Below are positions 60,706 to 64,000 of a DNA stretch of 64,000 nt, one piece after another. Below the pieces are notes generated by a model. It did not search any database. It was not told the DNA's origin and saw only the letters and a program-made list of their open reading frames with translations. How positions within the stretch are numbered: position 1 is the first letter of the stretch; every line of letters begins with the position of its first letter. Both the position numbers and the translations under genes were made by a program. The stretch comes from Litorimonas sp964511495 (GTDB lineage Bacteria; Pseudomonadota; Alphaproteobacteria; Caulobacterales; Maricaulaceae): contig CAZEFT010000011.1 in NCBI GenBank assembly GCA_964511495.1, positions 1-64,000 on the forward strand. The letters are read 5' to 3'.

Positions 60706-62517
60706 ATGGCTCCACCGCTTTTAACATTATCTGACATCGCCCTGACTTTTGGCAGCACACCTTTGATCGAAAACGCCAATCTCATGGTGTATCCGAGAGA
60801 ACGGCTTTGCCTCGTGGGCCGAAACGGCTCAGGCAAATCAACCCTGATGAAAATCGCGGCTGAGTTAGTCGAGGCTGATAAAGGAGACCGTTTTGTCAAA
60901 CCGGGCACAAGTTGGCGGTATCTTCCGCAAGAACCGGATCTCTCCGCATTTGCCACTTCCAGAGACTATATTGTCGATGGCCTTGTAGGCGCGGATGATG
61001 GGGGGCGTATTCCTTACCTTTTGGATGCGCTGGGACTAAGCGGAGAGGAAAACCCTCAAGTGATGAGCGGGGGCGAGATGCGCCGTGCTGCTCTTGCTCG
61101 TACACTCGCCCCCAACCCAGATATTTTGATGCTTGATGAGCCGACAAACCATCTCGACCTCCCCGCCATTGAATGGCTGGAGGATGAGCTTGGCCGTAGT
61201 CAAAGCGCTATAATTCTCATTTCCCATGACCGCCGCTTTCTTGAACGCCTTTCCAACAGAACGGTTTGGATGGATCGCGGTGAAACGCGAGAACTCGATA
61301 AAGGCTTTGCCCATTTCGAAGATTGGCGAGATGATTTTCTGGAACAGGAAGAACTGGATCGCCATAAAATGGAACGACAGGTTCACCGCGAGCAACATTG
61401 GGTGGTGCATGGCGTTTCAGGACGAAGAAAACGGAATGTTCGTCGGCTGAAAGAATTAGGGCAATTGCGTGACACCATCAAAAATCAACGCCAAGTCAAA
61501 GGCAATGCACAGATCACCGTCACCGAGGCACAAAGCTCGTCGAAACAAATCGTGAAACTCAATAATGTTTCTCATGCTTTCGGCGAGCGTTCCATTGTGT
61601 CCGACTTGTCGCTAAAAATAAATCGCGGAGAAAGATTGGGTTTGGTTGGGCCAAACGGGGCGGGGAAAACGACTCTCCTCAAAATCATCATGGGAGAGCT
61701 TATCCCTGATGAAGGCGAGGTAAAATTGGGGCTAAACCTTGAACCCTTGGTGATTGATCAAAAACGTGAAAGCCTTAATCCCGAATGGACCCTCAAAGAC
61801 GCTCTTACAGATGGCGGCAGTGATACGGTCATGGTGGGTGAGAAACCTGTGCATGTCATGCGCTATATGAAAGATTTCCTCTTCTTGCCCGAGCAAGCCC
61901 GTACCCCGCTTCATGCTTTATCCGGCGGAGAACGCGGACGATTGCAACTTGCCAGAGGCTTACGCTTACCAAGTAATTTTCTGGTTCTGGATGAGCCGAC
62001 CAATGACCTTGATTTGGAAACGCTAGATCTCTTGCAGGAAATGGTCGCTAATTATCACGGCACGGTCATTATCGTCTCACATGACAGAGACTTTTTAGAT
62101 CGCACCGTCACCCGCACGTTGGCCTATGAAGGCCCCGGTCAGTGGCAAATATATGCAGGCGGTTATTCTGATATGATTGCGCAACGCGGTGTCGGCGTAA
62201 AAGCGCGCAAGAAAGCAAAAGACAGCCTTAAAAGCGAGACAGTGGGTCAATCGGAAACAACAGCTCCGAAAAAATCATCATCAAAACTATCTTACAAACA
62301 TAAATTCCGATTGGAACAGCTACCAAAAGAGATGGAAACCCTTTCCAAAACCATCGCAAAGTTAGGAGAAAAACTCTCCGATCCTGAGTTTTACAATAAA
62401 GACCCCGAAGGCTTTGCAAAATCTTCGAAGGCTCTTGAAGACGCACAGGCGCAACTCGAATATGCCGAGGAAGAATGGTTGGAATTAGAAATGCTGCGGG
62501 AAGCAGCAGAGAGTTGA
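60706..62517 (+). CDS. uup: ABC-F family ATPase, Uup-like
   Basis: With the ATG at 60706 (AAGGGA upstream) it has 603 residues. Two ABC domains, each complete: GRNGSGKST with signature SGGEMRRAALAR and LDEPTNHLD; and GPNGAGKTT with LSGGERGRLQLAR and LDEPTNDLD. There are no membrane domains. The inter-domain linker (about 240-285) and a C-terminal coiled-coil (about 540-600) match Uup, which acts on DNA or on ribosomes. Naming beyond ABC-F is approximate. It converges on the TadG-like gene with three bases between stop codons. Confidence 0.9.
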   Translation: MAPPLLTLSDIALTFGSTPLIENANLMVYPRERLCLVGRNGSGKSTLMKIAAELVEADKGDRFVKPGTSWRYLPQEPDLSAFATSRDYIVDGLVGADDGGRIPYLLDALGLSGEENPQVMSGGEMRRAALARTLAPNPDILMLDEPTNHLDLPAIEWLEDELGRSQSAIILISHDRRFLERLSNRTVWMDRGETRELDKGFAHFEDWRDDFLEQEELDRHKMERQVHREQHWVVHGVSGRRKRNVRRLKELGQLRDTIKNQRQVKGNAQITVTEAQSSSKQIVKLNNVSHAFGERSIVSDLSLKINRGERLGLVGPNGAGKTTLLKIIMGELIPDEGEVKLGLNLEPLVIDQKRESLNPEWTLKDALTDGGSDTVMVGEKPVHVMRYMKDFLFLPEQARTPLHALSGGERGRLQLARGLRLPSNFLVLDEPTNDLDLETLDLLQEMVANYHGTVIIVSHDRDFLDRTVTRTLAYEGPGQWQIYAGGYSDMIAQRGVGVKARKKAKDSLKSETVGQSETTAPKKSSSKLSYKHKFRLEQLPKEMETLSKTIAKLGEKLSDPEFYNKDPEGFAKSSKALEDAQAQLEYAEEEWLELEMLREAAES

Positions 62518-62520
62518 TAA

Positions 62521-63897
62521 TTATTCAACTAAAGTGACGCCGTCTTCAGCTCTAGGTTCAACCGGAGGCAACCCAGCAGAACGATGGTTCACCTGAACCA
62601 GCACTTCGGAGCCTGATTCACCTTCGAAGATTACATTGTAGGCAATGAACGACGTTGAATCGGCTTCGGCTCCTAATTTCGTGCCTGAGCCACTCACAAT
62701 TAGTTTCTGCGTTGGAAAATACAGGGTTCCCAAAACCGTCAACTGCCCGCCACTGGTAATCATGCTCGGCAAAAATCCCGGTTTATTCTGGTCGCCGCCA
62801 GCACCAGGCATTTCCATAAATGCCAATCCTTTTCGCGTCCCGACCGAAGGTGCCTTAACATAAACGTCAGCCCCTTTTTCGATTCGTAATGTCGAAGCTG
62901 TTCCCGTAAATCCAAAAGTGACGTTCTCCGCTCTCGCCTCTGCAAAGTTCTTAAATGTAAGCGGTCCATCTTTAATGATGTAATCACCCGGCATAAACAC
63001 AACCTTTTCACCATCAACGGTCAAGCCGTTACAATATGTTCCAGGATACAAGACCGCATTGCTGCCTGTCGTATTCCCCGAGTCAGGAAAAAGATCATAC
63101 GCCCATTTGGAAGCCTTGCCTGTCTTTTTGGCTCGCAGATAGGCCACAGTAGCGCGAACGATATGCCCCCATATTACACGTTTATCCATAGGTTTTCCTA
63201 CGGTCTTATAAACACTGTCCGGCATACAAGAGCCGATGGGTGCAGCCGCCGTTGTCTTGTAGGGGTCGGCAATTGGCAAGCATTCTCCCTTGGCATAAGG
63301 GCTGAATGAACCGGAGACCCCACCTACGGCACAAAAGGACTTAGCGATAGGTGCATGTCTACCATCCGATAATATACTCGTTGCCGAGGTCGAATTACTA
63401 TGAACTGTGCAGGTGGGCGCCTTGAATTTTAACTCTGACGTAAAACTGACGGCATCTTCGCCCGTGGGATCAAGACCCAAGACACAAATCACATTTTCAG
63501 AATTTATCTGTGCTTTGCTTCTGGCTTCAATAGGTATGCCCGACACACCCAAAGCTTCAGAGATTGTGACCGGTACTTCCCCGACAGCCTTCATTGCCAC
63601 ATAACTCGTTTGAGCGTCAGGCTCCAAGGTCACATCGGCACGACCCGTATAATTTTGTTCAAAATGTAAGCGGGCAATGTTTTCTTTTTCTGCGATTGAT
63701 ACGGCGTTATTGGTCGCCGCAGCGATAACGGCATTGTTCAACGCATCTTTGACTTTACGGTGCTCACCAATTGCGCTTGTGTAATCCACAGCAGCACTGG
63801 TAACGACAAGAAGTGGTACAGCCAAAATGGCCGTCATCACCGCGAAATGACCGCCCTCATTCTGTTGATACGACTTTAATTTTTGACGCAATTTCAT
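62521..63897 (-). CDS. TadG-like pilus-assembly protein
   Basis: About 458 residues with the ATG at 63897 (AAGGG eight bases upstream); a GTG nine bases earlier is also in frame. The N-terminus QNEGGHFAVMTAILAVPLLVVTS is the Flp/TadE-G-type single helix for the Tad secretion apparatus, followed by VKDALNNAVIAAATNN, the usual TadG neighbour. After that it is largely secreted, with cysteines and a beta-rich part with repeats of short strands (about 300-440). Tad proteins make adhesive pili. No other tad genes are in the window. Confidence 0.75.
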   Translation of the reverse strand: MKLRQKLKSYQQNEGGHFAVMTAILAVPLLVVTSAAVDYTSAIGEHRKVKDALNNAVIAAATNNAVSIAEKENIARLHFEQNYTGRADVTLEPDAQTSYVAMKAVGEVPVTISEALGVSGIPIEARSKAQINSENVICVLGLDPTGEDAVSFTSELKFKAPTCTVHSNSTSATSILSDGRHAPIAKSFCAVGGVSGSFSPYAKGECLPIADPYKTTAAAPIGSCMPDSVYKTVGKPMDKRVIWGHIVRATVAYLRAKKTGKASKWAYDLFPDSGNTTGSNAVLYPGTYCNGLTVDGEKVVFMPGDYIIKDGPLTFKNFAEARAENVTFGFTGTASTLRIEKGADVYVKAPSVGTRKGLAFMEMPGAGGDQNKPGFLPSMITSGGQLTVLGTLYFPTQKLIVSGSGTKLGAEADSTSFIAYNVIFEGESGSEVLVQVNHRSAGLPPVEPRAEDGVTLVE

Positions 63898-64000
63898 TGC
63901 AAACACCCTTCTTGAGAGTGTTATTTAAAATAAACCTATTAAATGAGCTTTTGGAAAGAAGGTAAATTTCAGATTAATTCACCGTTCTTATCCCCAGAAC

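Overview
The window looks like a chromosomal segment from a marine alphaproteobacterium near the Hyphomonadaceae/Caulobacterales branch. The reasons are a DivK-PleD cell-cycle pair, dinB with an alphaproteobacterial LexA box (GAAC-N7-GAAC), a CtrA-like site beside divK, a tolQRAB-pal-cpoB-tilS-ftsH block, the serC leader RNA type, and an AlkB alkane monooxygenase with a TonB-dependent receptor. Base composition is moderate (by eye close to half GC). No tRNA, rRNA, CRISPR array, insertion sequence or prophage was found. Gene calls are read from the sequence; family names rest on motif recognition, not on searches.

Layout. 1-8 kb: an M50-like membrane protease, a TPR protein, rnr (RNase R), a NUDIX hydrolase, a small MscS channel, rpmG, then pleD and divK. 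8-17 kb: dinB under a LexA box, then small accessory genes (thioredoxin-like lipoprotein, trypsin-like protein, MAPEG, cold-shock protein, radical SAM protein, SemiSWEET, a BLUF-like protein, TonB C-terminal protein, DUF985 cupin, DUF1330, GNAT). 17-21.6 kb: an apparent minus-strand operon headed by a TPP riboswitch: a DJ-1/isonitrile-hydratase-like gene, two membrane proteins of unknown function, thiC and a small secreted protein. 22-33.6 kb: envelope and periplasmic proteins, including two more BLUF-fold proteins, a histidine phosphatase, an MBL hydrolase, a secreted protein with a TonB-box-like start, an esterase, a large DUF3857/transglutaminase protein, and a lipoprotein metalloprotease carrying 40 consecutive prolines.

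33.7-44 kb: serC-serA behind a leader RNA, purA, an EamA transporter, then the minus-strand groups folP-(unknown membrane gene)-thiD, an XRE regulator and ftsH. 44-50.5 kb: tilS, cpoB, pal, tolB, tolA, tolR and tolQ, the Tol-Pal envelope machine. 50.8-56.8 kb: small proteins, prfA, and a divergent alkane locus (TonB-dependent receptor and TetR regulator on one strand, alkB on the other) with a perfect 34-bp palindrome just before alkB. 56.9-64 kb: a large MscK-like channel, an Uup-type ABC-F ATPase and a TadG-like pilus-assembly protein.

The items most worth a second look are the TPP-riboswitch operon that puts a DJ-1 family enzyme and two unknown membrane proteins ahead of thiC, the trio of BLUF-fold proteins of which only one keeps the flavin-chemistry residues, and the palindrome-controlled alkB/TetR/TonB-receptor locus.
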